Assembly (NCBI RefSeq): GCF_014645835.1
Contig: NZ_BMMM01000034.1
Span: forward strand, 1 to 64,000
Origin: Streptomyces albiflavescens
GTDB lineage: Bacteria; Actinomycetota; Actinomycetes; Streptomycetales; Streptomycetaceae
Length of the DNA: 64,000 nt
Reading direction: 5' to 3'
Shown: positions 51,371 to 60,858 of the stretch, piece after piece
Layout of the letters: each line of letters opens with the position of its first letter
How positions within the stretch are numbered: position 1 is the stretch's first letter
Notes under the pieces: model-generated
The model's database searches: none
Seen by the model: only the letters and a program-made list of their open reading frames with translations
Told to the model about the DNA's origin: nothing
Made by a program: the position numbers and the translations under genes

Positions 51371-52464
51371 GTGTTGCTTCGTCTCGCGTACTTGGCTGTC
51401 ACCAACGCTTTCGCTGCCGTGCGGCTGCTGCCGATGAGCGACCGGGACAAGGATGCGGAGATTCTCGTTCTGCGCCACCAAGTCATGGTTCTCGAGCGGC
51501 AACTCGGTGCGGACAAGGTGAAGTTCGGCCCGGAGGACCGTGCTTTCCTCGCCGCTCTGCTGGCGCCGCTGCCTCGGGAGGTCTTGCGCCGACTGCGACT
51601 GTTGGTCAAGCCGGACACCGTGCTGCGATGGCACCGCGACCTGATCAAGCGCCGCCATGCCCGCTCCTGCCGGCCCGGGCGGCCACCCACCGTCCGCTCG
51701 ATCCGCATCCTGATCCTGCGCCTGGTCCGGGAGAACCCATCGTGGGGCTACCGCAGAGTGCACGGGGAACTCGCCACTCTCGGCATCAAAGTTGCCGCTT
51801 CCACCGTCTGGGAGATCCTCAAAGCCGAGGGGATCGACCCCGCGCCCGATCGTGGCGCCACCAGATGGGCCGACTTCCTTCATTCTCAGGCTGACGCGCT
51901 GCTGGCATGCGACTTCATCAAGACGGTCACTCTGACAGGTCGGCGCCAGTACATCTTGGCGGTCATCGAGCACGCTACGCCACGCGCCGCGTCCGGATCC
52001 TTGGCATCACCGCGCACCCGACTGCGAACTGGTTCGCCCAGGCCGCACGAAACCTGGTCATGGACCTGGAGGACGCCGGAGCCACCGTCAGCTACCTGAT
52101 CCGGGACCGGGACGCGAAGTTCCCAACCCTCTTCGACCAGATCCTGGGCAATGCGGGTATCCACGTCGTGCTCACCGGGGTCCGTATGCCGCGGATGAAC
52201 TCCCTGATGGAGCGTTGGGTGCAGACCTGCCGCCACGAACTCCTGGACCGCACGTTGATCTGGAATGAGCCGCACCTGCGCTACGCGCTGCGCGAGTTCG
52301 AGCGGCATCACAATGCGCACCGGCCCCATCAAGCGATGCACCAGGCGGCGCCCCTGTGCGCGGTCCCCGAACCGATCACCGATCCCGAACGAGTGACCCG
52401 TCTGGACGTACGCCGGAACGACCGGATCGGTGGAGTGATCCACGAGTATCGGCATGCGGCCTGA
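51371..52464 (+). pseudogene. Integrase-core transposase with a 5-base frameshift (copy C)
   Basis: The first frame (51371-51975) reads LLRLAYLAVTNAFAAVRLLPMSDRDKDAEILVLRHQVMVLERQL...DTVLRWHRDLIKRRHARS...RENPSWGYRRVHGELATLGIKVAASTVWEILKAEGIDPAP...ACDFIKTV...VIEHAT. The second frame resumes TRRVRILGITAHPTANWFAQAARNLVMDLEDAGATVSYLIRDRDAKF and ends GGVIHEYRHAA. The join at CACGCTACGCCACG carries five extra bases. It is otherwise full length and recently broken. Confidence 0.88.
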
Positions 52465-52614
52465 CCTGGTCGGATGAGGTATTCGGCAGGCGCACTGCGC
52501 CGAGCCCGCTACCGCGGCCTCGTGAAGACCCGCCTCGACCACACCACCAGCGCCACCGCCCTCATCCGACTAGCAGCCTGGCGGAACGGCCACCCCCTCG
52601 ACCGCACCAACCTG

Positions 52615-53080
52615 GTTCTGTCGGTAGTTGGTGACGTCAGTTGTTCGTGAAAGCTGACGGCACCAGGTGATGGCCCAGAAAGATGTTCGCGAATTCTGAC
52701 GTCACCATCGGGGTTGCGGTGTCAAGCTGGATGTGCTCAGTAAAGGAGCACCCCCGATGCCGCCTGGCCAGTCGAAGGTCGAGTTGTACGCCGCGCTGCG
52801 GCGCGACTCCCGCGATGGCATGTCGAACCGGGCGTTGCAGTGCAAGTACGGCGTCACCTGGAGCAACGGTCAACAAGGCCCTGACCTCGGCTTGGCCGCA
52901 GCCACGCACGACAACCGCTTCGGCGCGGCCGTCGAAGCTGGATCCGTTCACGCTGCTGATCGACGAGATCCTGCTCATTGATCTGGACGCGACCAGGAAA
53001 CAGCGCCACACCGTCACCCCGGATCTACCGCCGTCTGATCGAGGAGCACTCCTCGTCCGAGGCGTTGCGTTGACCACTTG
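52615..53080 (+). pseudogene. Left-end remnant of an IS21 element (degraded istA)
   Basis: Two end repeats (TTGTTCGTGAAAGCTGACG at about 52637 and GATGTTCGCGAATTCTGACG at 52683) and the leader GTGCTCAGTAAAGGAGCAC precede PPGQSKVELYAALRRDSRDGMSNRALQCKYGV. Frameshifts follow, continuing SKLDPFTLLIDEILLIDLDATRKQRHTV. It is a broken copy of the IS21 at 54020. Only the first about 100 codons of istA remain. Confidence 0.85.
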
Positions 53081-53155
53081 AACCCGCACCGATGAGAGGG
53101 CGCAAGCGTCCTGCGAGCAACCGCGCGGTCCGGCCAGGGACTGAGAGTCCGGTGT

Positions 53156-53929
53156 TTATACCTTGCTCGCGACCACCATGTAGTTCTCGGCCTCAAGATC
53201 GAACGTGCTCAGTTCCGTCTGGAGTCCGACCCGGTGCAGCTCGACTTCGAGTTCCTCGTACCGGTAGGGCCAGCAGGACAGCAGTTCCGAGCGGACAAGA
53301 ACCAACCCGGTCGCATCAACTTGCGCGATCGCAATCTCGATGTGGTGCTCCTCCTCCCAATGCGGCGCAATCTCCCAGCGGTAGACCACGACGGCATCGC
53401 GACCGTTCCGGCGGACGAGTCGGTCACTGATCTCCAGCCGGGAACCTCTGGCCCTCACGAGTTCCCAAGTGCGGGATGTGAGTACCAAGCGCCCGCCGGG
53501 GCGCAGAAGCCGTGACATCGACTCCAGAGCAGCACCCCTGCCTGTCGCGCCCGTGGCATGGTGAAGCGAGTTGCCAACGCAGAACACCATGTCGAACGTG
53601 TTGTCCTGGAAATGGTCGGGCAACTCTTCCCAGTTCGCCCGTACGGCCCGGACGGATGCCCCGAACTCCTCAGACAACTCTGCAGTCCGACGAACCATCG
53701 CCTCGCTGGCGTCAGTTGCGACAACCTGCATGCCACGACCGGCGAGGCCAACCGCCAACTGTCCGGTTCCGCACGAACAGTCGAGGACGTGAGCGTTCGA
53801 CGGCAGGAGATTGAGGACGTCGTCGAACGACGCAGCGAACTCGGCTGGAGGCAACTTTGCATCCGAGATGAGCCATTCGTACACCTCGGCAAGCACGTCA
53901 TAACCTGTCACAACCACTACCTCCGTCAC
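53156..53929 (-). CDS. Class I SAM-dependent methyltransferase
   Basis: 257 residues. SAM-binding motif I VLDCSCGTGQLAVGLAGRGMQVVATDAS, then FDMVFCVGNSLHHATGATGRGAALESMSRLLRPGGRLVLTSRTWE. The C-terminal half (HWEEEHHIEIAIAQVDATGLVLVRSELLSCWPYRYEELEVELHRVGLQTELS) matches methyltransferases acting on small molecules, such as glycine/sarcosine-type folds, but the substrate cannot be told. GTG/ATG near 53929. It lies between two IS21 copies and seems less GC-rich than the core genes, suggesting it was acquired with them. Confidence 0.85.
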   Translation of the reverse strand: MTEVVVVTGYDVLAEVYEWLISDAKLPPAEFAASFDDVLNLLPSNAHVLDCSCGTGQLAVGLAGRGMQVVATDASEAMVRRTAELSEEFGASVRAVRANWEELPDHFQDNTFDMVFCVGNSLHHATGATGRGAALESMSRLLRPGGRLVLTSRTWELVRARGSRLEISDRLVRRNGRDAVVVYRWEIAPHWEEEHHIEIAIAQVDATGLVLVRSELLSCWPYRYEELEVELHRVGLQTELSTFDLEAENYMVVASKV

Positions 53930-54019
53930 GCGGCAGACTCACGGTAGGACGTCAGTCCATCAGCGGAGCAAGCCGGGCACCAATGGTTTTCGCAAGGATG
54001 GCTCTGACGGTGTTTGTGG

Positions 54020-56358
54020 GTTGTCAGTTGTCCGTCTGAGTGGATGTCACCGGCTGGTTAGCTGGGAAGTTGTTCGTGAGAAGTAGTGTCACTCGCGGGG
54101 TTGCGGTGGCAAGGTGAATGTGCTCAGTGAAGGAGCACCGCCGATGCCGCCTGGTCAGTCGAAGGTCGAGTTGTATGCCGCGCTGCGGCGTGACGCTCGC
54201 GAGGGCATGTCGAACCGGGCGCTGGAGCGCAAGTACCGGGTGGGCTGGCGGACTGTTCAGAAGGCGCTGAGTTCGGCGTGGCCGCAACCTCGGGAACCGT
54301 ACGCGCCTCGCCGTTCCAAGCTGGATCCGTTCAAGCCGGTGATCGACCAGATGCTGCTGGCTGATCTGGATGCGCCGAGGAAGCAGCGTCACACGGTGGT
54401 CCGGATCTATCGCCGGTTGATCAACGAGCACGCGATGGACGACGTGTCCTACCAGGTCGTGCGCGCCTACGTCGCCAAGCGGAAGCCGGAGATTCGGGTC
54501 GAGGCCGGCCGTGGCCCGGCGCAGGTGTTCATCGAGCAGTCGCACCTGGCCGGCGCCGAAGCCGAGGTCGACTTCGGCGAGGTCGCGGTCCGTTTGCGGG
54601 GCGAGCTGGTGAAGTGCCATTTGTTCTGCCTGCGGTTGTCGTTCTCCGGGAAGGCGGTGCACCGGGTGTTCGCCTCCGGCGGTCAGGAGGCGTTCTTCGA
54701 GGGCCACGAGCACGCTTTCAGAGTGCTGGGCGGCGTGCCGTTCGGCAAGATCCGGTATGACAACCTGAAGGCCGCGGTCGCGTCGGTGCTCGGCTTCACG
54801 CGGCGCCGGGTCGAGACCGACCGGTGGACCGCATTTCGGTCCCACTACGGCATCGAGCCGTTCTACTGCACGCCGGGAATCGAGGGCGCCCACGAGAAAG
54901 GCGGCGTCGAGGGCCAGATCGGCTGGTTTCGCCGCAACCACTTCGTTCCCGTCCCCGAGATCGACTCGCTGGCGCACTTGAACATGCTGATCGACGAGTG
55001 GGATCTGGCCGACGAGGCCCGGCGGATCGGGACCCGTCCCCGCACGATCGGCGAGCTGTTCGCCGTCGAACGGCCGTCGTTGAAGCCGTTGCCCGTCGAG
55101 ACGTTCGAGACCGGCCGCTGGTTCACCCCACGGGTCGACCGGTTCTCCCAGATCACCGTCCGCACCAGCCGTTACTCGGTCCCGACCCGGTTCATCGGCC
55201 GCCAGGTCCGGGTCTTGCTGCACGCCTCCGAGCTCGTGGTGTTCGACGGCCGCACCGAGATCGCCCAGCACGAACGGCTGCTGACCAAGAGCGGATCACG
55301 GCTCGAGCTCGATCACTATCTCGAAGCGCTGCTGCGCAAACCGGGCGCGCTGCCCGGCGCCACGGTCCTCGAACAGGCCCGGGCCGCGGGCAAGTTCACC
55401 CCGATCCACGAAGCCTGGTGGACGGCCGCCTGCAACGCCCACGGCGACACCGCCGGCACCCGCGCTCTGATCGAGGTTCTGCTGCTGCACCGGCACATGC
55501 AGCACGACCACGTCGTCGCCGGCCTGGCCGCCGCGCTCCAGGTCGGAGCGCTCACCGCGGACGCGGCCGCGCTGGAAGCCCGCCGCATCGCCGACAACGA
55601 CGAACCGACCTCGGCCAAGCCACGACGCCGAGCCACTACCGAGGCAGACCGGGCCGTCGCAGCGACCGTCACCTCGCTGACCCAGCGGCGCCTGGTGCAA
55701 CTGCCCAAAGACACCCGCCCCATGCCTGACGTGTCGATCTACGACCAGCTGCTTCCCAGCCGGCGAGCCGCCGTGGCCGCCGCTGGGCGCGCGCCGGCCC
55801 CGAGACCTACCCAGAAGCCGAGCAGGAAGAAGCCGCCGCCATGAGCCCTCGCCGCCGGATGAGTGAACAAGCCGCCGAAGCCGCCGTCGACCAGGCAAGC
55901 CGGGTCCTGCGACTGCCCACGATCCGCAACCAGTTTCCCGACCTGGCGGCCAAGGCCGGCAACGACCAGATGTCCTACCTGGTGTTCCTGGCCGAACTGC
56001 TGCTGGCCGAGTGCGACGACCGCGCCAGGCGCCGCTCCGAACGCCGGATCAAGGCCGCCCAGTTCCCCCGGGAGAAATCGCTGCGCGAGTTCGACTTCGA
56101 TGCCAATCCGAACATCGACTCCGCCGTTGTCGGCTCGCTGGCCACCTGCGAGTGGGTGAAGAAGGGCCTGCCGCTCTGCCTGATCGGTGACTCCGGCACC
56201 GGCAAGTCTCACCTGCTCATCGCGCTCGGCACCGAAGCCGCGATGGCAGGTTTCCGGGTGAAATACACCCTGGCATCGAAGCTGGCCAACGAGCTGGTCG
56301 AGGCCGCCGACGAGAAGATCCTGACCAAGACCATCGCCCGCTACGGCCGCGTCGACCT
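54020..56358 (+). mobile_element. IS21-family element, right end lost
   Basis: The left end has two repeated binding-site-like sequences (TTGTCCGTCTGAGTGGATGTC at 54028 region and GTTGTTCGTGAGAAGTAGTG at about 54071), then istA and istB. The element stops inside istB at 56358, where a second IS begins. No istB remainder or IS21 right end is found beyond that IS. Confidence 0.85.
54144..55844 (+). CDS. istA: IS21-family transposase IstA
   Basis: 566 residues from ATG 54144, with AAGGAG upstream. N-terminal HTH (REGMSNRALERKYRVGWRTVQKAL); the DDE core has AEVDFGEVAV, IRYDNLKAAVASVLG and GIEGAHEKGGVEGQIGWFRRNHF; C-terminal beta-barrel (VDRFSQITVRTSRYSVPTRFIGRQVRVLLHASELVVFDG). All three catalytic acids appear present. 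It overlaps istB by 4 bases (ATGA). It is probably still able to make a complete IstA, but its partner is broken. Confidence 0.95.
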   Translation: MPPGQSKVELYAALRRDAREGMSNRALERKYRVGWRTVQKALSSAWPQPREPYAPRRSKLDPFKPVIDQMLLADLDAPRKQRHTVVRIYRRLINEHAMDDVSYQVVRAYVAKRKPEIRVEAGRGPAQVFIEQSHLAGAEAEVDFGEVAVRLRGELVKCHLFCLRLSFSGKAVHRVFASGGQEAFFEGHEHAFRVLGGVPFGKIRYDNLKAAVASVLGFTRRRVETDRWTAFRSHYGIEPFYCTPGIEGAHEKGGVEGQIGWFRRNHFVPVPEIDSLAHLNMLIDEWDLADEARRIGTRPRTIGELFAVERPSLKPLPVETFETGRWFTPRVDRFSQITVRTSRYSVPTRFIGRQVRVLLHASELVVFDGRTEIAQHERLLTKSGSRLELDHYLEALLRKPGALPGATVLEQARAAGKFTPIHEAWWTAACNAHGDTAGTRALIEVLLLHRHMQHDHVVAGLAAALQVGALTADAAALEARRIADNDEPTSAKPRRRATTEADRAVAATVTSLTQRRLVQLPKDTRPMPDVSIYDQLLPSRRAAVAAAGRAPAPRPTQKPSRKKPPP

Positions 56359-56392
56359 TGTCCCGCGTGAAAACCCGAGTTCGGGCCCCTGA
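55841..56392 (+). pseudogene. istB: IstB ATPase, truncated by insertion of another IS
   Basis: Starts MSPRRRMSEQAAEAAVDQASRVLRLPTIRNQFPDLAAKAG and keeps the DnaC-like P-loop LIGDSGTGKSHLLIALG and VKYTLASKLANELVEA. At YGRVDL (56358) the sequence switches into the left terminal repeat of the next IS, and a stop follows at 56392. The Walker B region and the rest (about 80 residues) are absent, so the helper ATPase is inactive. Confidence 0.92.
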
Positions 56393-57577
56393 TCAGGGCG
56401 TTTCGCTGCGGGACGGTGGTGGACCGGGGCATGATCGAGATCCATGCAGTGGTCATGGATCTATCTGCTGACGCGCAGGTCGCTGGAGCTGGCGGGCCTG
56501 CGGCTGCTGGGCAACACTGCCAAGGACGGCGAACTGCTGGTGCTGCGGCACCAGCTCGCTGTACTCCAACGCCAGCTCGGTAAACCGAAGTTGGAACCGG
56601 CCGACCGGGTCCTGCTGGCGGCCCTGTCGCGTCTGCTGCCCAGACAGAGCTGGAGCAGCTTCTTCGTCACCCCAGCGACGCTGCTGCGCTGGCACCGAGA
56701 GCTGATCGCCGGCAAGTGGACCTACCCCCACAAGAGCCCCGGTCGGCCGCCGATACCGGAGGAGACGCGGGAGCTGATCCTGCGCCTCGCGCGGGAGAAC
56801 CCGCTGTGGGGACACCGTAGAGTGCAGGGAGAGCTGGCCCGGTTGGGCATCACGGTCTGCGCCGCCACCGTCCGGTCAGTACTGCGGCAGGGCAACATTC
56901 CGCCCGCGCCCCAGCGGGCTCACGACACCTGGGCCTCCTTCCTACGCGCCCAGGCTTCCGGACTGCTGGCCTGCGACTTCTTCCATGTGGATACCGCGTT
57001 CTGCCGGCGGCTGTACGTGCTGTTCGTCATGGAGGTCGCAACGCGCCGAGTGCACGTCCTCGGCATCAGCGCGCACCCGAACCGGGGCTGGGTGACCCAG
57101 CAGGTGAGGAACTTGATGATGGACCTCGAAGACCGGGTGGACCGGTTCCGGTTCTTCCTACGCGACCGGGATGGGAAGTTCTCCGGTGCCTTCGACGCCG
57201 TGCTCGCCGACGCGGGCGTGCAGGTGCTACTTTCCCCGCCGAGATCGCCGAAGGCAAACGCCTTCGCGGAACGCTGGGTCGGCACCGTCCGCCGCGAGTG
57301 CACCGACCGCATCCTCATCATGAACGAACGGCACCTGCGCGCCGTCCTGAACACCTACACCGACCACTACAACCGTCACCGCCCCCACCAATCCCTCCAC
57401 CAACGACCTCCCCAAGCAGCGGAGACCGGCCAGACGGCACCTGTCACCCCCTTCGGAGGCCGCGTCCGCCGCACTCAACTACTCGGCGGCCTCATCAACG
57501 AGTACCAGCAAGCAGCCTGACGGCAGGCAGACAAACGGCCTGATCAGCAGCCCGAACCAGGGTTTTCACGCGGGACA
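56359..57577 (+). mobile_element. Complete 1,219-bp integrase-core insertion sequence
   Basis: The ends match as inverted repeats of about 45-50 bases with few mismatches: TGTCCCGCGTGAAAACCC at 56359 and its complement ending at 57577, continuing with GTTCGGGC and CTGATCAGG blocks. It holds one transposase gene (56444-57520). Flanking bases show no clear target duplication, and istB does not resume on the right, so a deletion followed insertion. Confidence 0.9.
56444..57520 (+). CDS. Transposase, integrase-core (IS3/IS481-like)
   Basis: 358 residues, intact. N-terminal region MQWSWIYLLTRRSLELAGLRLLGNTAKDGELLVLRHQLAVLQRQL; HTH-like part RENPLWGHRRVQGELARLGITVCAATVRSVLRQ; DDE core ACDFFHVDTAFCRRLYVLFVMEVATRRVHVLG, FRFFLRDRDGKFSGAFDAVLADAGVQVLLSPPRSPKANAFAERWVGTVRRECTDRIL; end NRHRPHQSL...GGLINEYQQAA. 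The catalytic D, D, E residues are all visible. It is the only intact member of this family in the window; decayed relatives lie at 22099, 27669, 28349, 35282-35752 and 51371. Confidence 0.95.
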   Translation: MQWSWIYLLTRRSLELAGLRLLGNTAKDGELLVLRHQLAVLQRQLGKPKLEPADRVLLAALSRLLPRQSWSSFFVTPATLLRWHRELIAGKWTYPHKSPGRPPIPEETRELILRLARENPLWGHRRVQGELARLGITVCAATVRSVLRQGNIPPAPQRAHDTWASFLRAQASGLLACDFFHVDTAFCRRLYVLFVMEVATRRVHVLGISAHPNRGWVTQQVRNLMMDLEDRVDRFRFFLRDRDGKFSGAFDAVLADAGVQVLLSPPRSPKANAFAERWVGTVRRECTDRILIMNERHLRAVLNTYTDHYNRHRPHQSLHQRPPQAAETGQTAPVTPFGGRVRRTQLLGGLINEYQQAA

Positions 57578-57626
57578 GGGATTCCTGGAATCATCGCCCA
57601 TGCCGTGTGGTGATCCTCCTACACCG

Positions 57627-58940
57627 CTAGCGATTACTGCGCCGGATCGGCACCCACTGGTGCCAGGAGCGGCGACGGAGCCTCGGCAACGGCGGGGTGT
57701 CGGCGGGTACGAGCAGTGTGTGGGTCCGCAGAGACGGCTCGTCCTCGGGGTCAGAGCCGCCTTGGGGGTGGAGCGTGGGCGGCGGGCCGCCATCCGGCGG
57801 GCTGCCGATCGACGTCGTCGCGTCGGACGGCGCCGTCCGTGGGTGGACACCTTGATCTCGTACGACGGTAGACCCCGGTCCCGGTTCCGCTGGGGGCGGG
57901 TCGGCGGAGTCCGCAGGCGGAGCAGGGAGTTCGCTATGCGTGGGCGCAGAGAGCAACTCCGTCCGGGGGGACGGCGGGCGTTGGACGTCCCATGCGTAGA
58001 CGGTCCCGGCGTGTTCCGCCGTCCGGCGTTCGATGGCCTCGGGCAGCCACTTGCCGTGGGCCAGAAGCCGGGAAGCCTCGTCCGCCGCGGGCACCATGCC
58101 GATCAGTTCGGTGACGGATGGCCGACTCGAGGGATCCTTCGCCAGGCTGCGGCGGACCGCTGAGGCGATCTGCTCCGGCAGGCCGACCAGTTCCGGCTCT
58201 TCGTAGGCGACGCGAAAGAGTATTTGCGCGGCGGATTCCCCCCCGAACGGGTTCTGGCCCGAGGCGGCGAAGGCCATCGTGCATGCCAGAGCGAAGACGT
58301 CGCTTGCAGGCCCCACCTTGTTGTCCCGGACCTGTTCAGGCGACATGTAGGCCGGTGTTCCGATCACCATGCCTGTTCGGGTGAGAGACGTGGCGTCGCC
58401 GAAGGTCGAGACGCCAAAGTCGATCACGCGGGGACCGTCCTGGGCGAGCAGGACGTTCGAGGGTTTGAGGTCGCGATGCACGACTCCGGCGGCATGAATG
58501 GTCTGCAAGGCGCCGAGCAGTCCCAGCCACAGGGGTGTCAGCGTTGGCTGGGGCAGTGGGCCGAAGCTGCGGACCGCTTCGTTGAGGGAGGGCCCTGGAA
58601 CGTACTCGGTCGCTATCCACAGTTGCGGATCGTCCGATTCGCTGGCCTGCAGAACGCGCGCGCTGAACGGTCCGCTCACCTTCGACGCCGCCGCGAACTC
58701 CCGCTCGAACCGTTGCCGGAACTCCTCGTCGCCAGCGATCTCGTGGCGCAGTACCTTGACCGCTGCCAGTTGTCCGGTCGGTGAACGGCCCAGGTACACC
58801 ATGCCCATGCCGCCGGCGCCGAGTCGGCTGACCAGCCGAAAAGGCCCGAGCTGGTTCGGGTCCGACTGCTCCAGGGCGGAGGTCGGCCCTGGACCGACGT
58901 CCTTGCGGCGGGATCCTCGGTCCGATCCCTGCCTGCTCAC
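57627..58940 (-). CDS. Ser/Thr protein kinase of the EACC1-caspase operon
   Basis: 437 residues from GTG 58940. Kinase domain about 32-290: SRLGAGGMGMVYLGR, AAVKVLRHE, VHRDLKPSNVLL, VIDFGVSTFGDATSLTRTGMVIGTPAYMSPEQV. Behind it lies a Pro-rich disordered tail with no membrane helix (VPADTPPLPRLRRRSWHQWVPIRRSNR), unlike the two kinases at 30-35 kb, so it acts in the cytoplasm. The start overlaps the caspase stop by 4 bases (GTGA). Likely role: gating or modulating the caspase-like effector. Its 3' end lies 50 bases from the IS at 57577. Confidence 0.92.
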   Translation of the reverse strand: MSRQGSDRGSRRKDVGPGPTSALEQSDPNQLGPFRLVSRLGAGGMGMVYLGRSPTGQLAAVKVLRHEIAGDEEFRQRFEREFAAASKVSGPFSARVLQASESDDPQLWIATEYVPGPSLNEAVRSFGPLPQPTLTPLWLGLLGALQTIHAAGVVHRDLKPSNVLLAQDGPRVIDFGVSTFGDATSLTRTGMVIGTPAYMSPEQVRDNKVGPASDVFALACTMAFAASGQNPFGGESAAQILFRVAYEEPELVGLPEQIASAVRRSLAKDPSSRPSVTELIGMVPAADEASRLLAHGKWLPEAIERRTAEHAGTVYAWDVQRPPSPRTELLSAPTHSELPAPPADSADPPPAEPGPGSTVVRDQGVHPRTAPSDATTSIGSPPDGGPPPTLHPQGGSDPEDEPSLRTHTLLVPADTPPLPRLRRRSWHQWVPIRRSNR

Positions 58941-60856
58941 GGTCGGCCTCCGTGGTCCCGGGCGCCGTAGAAGAGCTGCCGCTTGAGCCGTCGGTCTGCC
59001 TTCTTACGCCACAGGGCCAGAAGGGCGCGATTCTCCACGGTCTCGGATGCCTCGGCTCCGAGGATGCGGCTGAGGTCCGGGATCACGGCGTAGAACTGCT
59101 GAACGGCATCGCTCACATCGCCCTGGACTGCGGTCCAGTGGGCTAGCCGCGCCCGACTGACCACCGTGATCCGGTCGTCGGGCCCGAGGACCCAGGCGAG
59201 GTCGCTAACCAGCAGCCTCAACAGCCGTACCGCTTCGGTTGGTTCGCCCGTTTCCCCGGTCCAGTGGGCGAGTTGGCTGCGGGCCAGCAGCGTCTCCCGG
59301 TCATCGGGGCCCAGTACTCGCCCGAGGTCGGGCACAGCGGCGGCGAACATGTGCCGGGCCCGGCGGCGCCGGCCTGCGGCCCCCGACCACTGGGCCAACC
59401 GGGAGCGGCCTACAAGGGTGTGAGGGTCGTCCGGCCCCAGGACCCAGGACAGGTCCGGCACCAGTCCTGTCAGCAGCTGTACCGCTCGTCTGGGCACGCC
59501 GGCCCGCCCAGTCCACTGCGCCTGATTGAGCCGTCCGGTGAGGGTCTCGCGGTCCTCCCTGCCCAGGACGCGTGCGAGATCGGGGATGAGTTCGCCGGTC
59601 TGGTGGGCAGCAGCAGCTGGGTCCCCGGCCTCCCCGGTCCAACGGGCCAGCTGGGCGCGGCCAACGAGAGTCTCGCGGTCGTCGGGTCCGAGGATGCGTC
59701 TGAGGTCGGAGACGACGGTCGTGGAAAGCTGCCGGGCTTCTGCGAATCGGCCAGATTCGCCGGTCCACTGGGCGAGTTGGCTCCGGCCCACCACGGTGAA
59801 CCGGTGGTCTGGTCCGAGGACGCGGGTCATCTGCTCGACGGCTGTCGTGGTCAGCCGCAGCGCCTCTTCGGTGCCTCCGTGCCGCCCGGTCCAATAGGCG
59901 AGGTTGACTCGCGTGACGAGCGTGGCAGGTGCGTCCGCTCCCAGAGTCAGGGTGAGGCCGGGCAGCACTTCGGTCAGCATCTGGACGGCCTCGCCGGTGT
60001 GCCCTTCCTCGCCGCGGCGGTGGCCAAGGTCCCGGCGAGCGAGCAGTTCCTCCCGTATGCCCGACGGCCTGTTCCCTTCGGCATCGGCGGACGACCCACG
60101 TTGGCTCCGCCTTCTCGGGCGGGTCAAGATCAGTAACTCGGCGGTGTCCGTCCCGCAATGCTGCGGCTCGGGCATGCCCCGAGTCGGCAGGACACGCTTG
60201 AGGTGGCGGAACAAGGCGCCGAGGGTGACCTCGACCGACGACGGGTGAGGTATGCCGTCCCGCAGGGCCAGTAGCAGTTCACCCGTGAACGCCGTGTGCC
60301 GCTCTCCCTCCTGGAATCGGGCCGGCTCGTTGGCGGCGGCCGACGTGAGCGTGTAGGTGCCCGCGATCTCCATCTGGTCGATGAGCGGCTCGTGGACACC
60401 GGAGAGGTTTCCTGAGATGGCACGCCCGGAGAAGCAGCAGTCGAGGATCAGCACCTTGTTGCGTGCCGGGCTGGACAGGAACGCCTCTCGGATTCCCTGA
60501 AACGGGAAAGCCGTGAACGAGGGGGCGTCGACAACGGACTTGGACAGGCCGAGGTACAACTCGCGTCGCTCGTGGCCGATCAGACCGTGACCGGAGTAGT
60601 AGACGAGGAAGACGTCCTCGGCCTGACGCGCGGCCTCCAGCAGCGGCAGCCCAAGATCCCTCGGCGTCGCGGGGTCGAGTACGGTCCGGACCTTCTCGGC
60701 AGCGAAGGCCCCGGGCCGTCCTTCAGTGAGCAGCCGATGGAGGTCGCGGACGTTGTTGCGGACGGCGGGAACGCCGGGTAGGGCCGCATCTTCGGTGTAT
60801 TCGGCGGTTCCGACCAGCACGGCGCGCGAGTGGTCCGGGTCGGGTGGGCGTGTCAC
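58937..60856 (-). CDS. Caspase-like (C14) protease with eight TPR-type repeats
   Basis: 639 residues from GTG 60856. N-terminal caspase fold: SRAVLVGTAEYTEDAALPGVPAVRNNVRDLHRLL, catalytic His in VYYSGHG (90) and Cys in LILDCCFSG (141). A basic linker (RPRRRSQRGSS, about 250) leads to eight repeats of about 44 residues with the pattern LGPDDRETLVGRxQLAxWTGExG, kinesin-light-chain-like TPRs. The repeats probably sense or recruit a partner. It lies 2 bases after the EACC1 gene and overlaps the kinase gene, so the three are one operon. Predicted suicide or immune effector protease. Confidence 0.92.
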   Translation of the reverse strand: MTRPPDPDHSRAVLVGTAEYTEDAALPGVPAVRNNVRDLHRLLTEGRPGAFAAEKVRTVLDPATPRDLGLPLLEAARQAEDVFLVYYSGHGLIGHERRELYLGLSKSVVDAPSFTAFPFQGIREAFLSSPARNKVLILDCCFSGRAISGNLSGVHEPLIDQMEIAGTYTLTSAAANEPARFQEGERHTAFTGELLLALRDGIPHPSSVEVTLGALFRHLKRVLPTRGMPEPQHCGTDTAELLILTRPRRRSQRGSSADAEGNRPSGIREELLARRDLGHRRGEEGHTGEAVQMLTEVLPGLTLTLGADAPATLVTRVNLAYWTGRHGGTEEALRLTTTAVEQMTRVLGPDHRFTVVGRSQLAQWTGESGRFAEARQLSTTVVSDLRRILGPDDRETLVGRAQLARWTGEAGDPAAAAHQTGELIPDLARVLGREDRETLTGRLNQAQWTGRAGVPRRAVQLLTGLVPDLSWVLGPDDPHTLVGRSRLAQWSGAAGRRRRARHMFAAAVPDLGRVLGPDDRETLLARSQLAHWTGETGEPTEAVRLLRLLVSDLAWVLGPDDRITVVSRARLAHWTAVQGDVSDAVQQFYAVIPDLSRILGAEASETVENRALLALWRKKADRRLKRQLFYGARDHGGRP

Positions 60857-60858
60857 GG

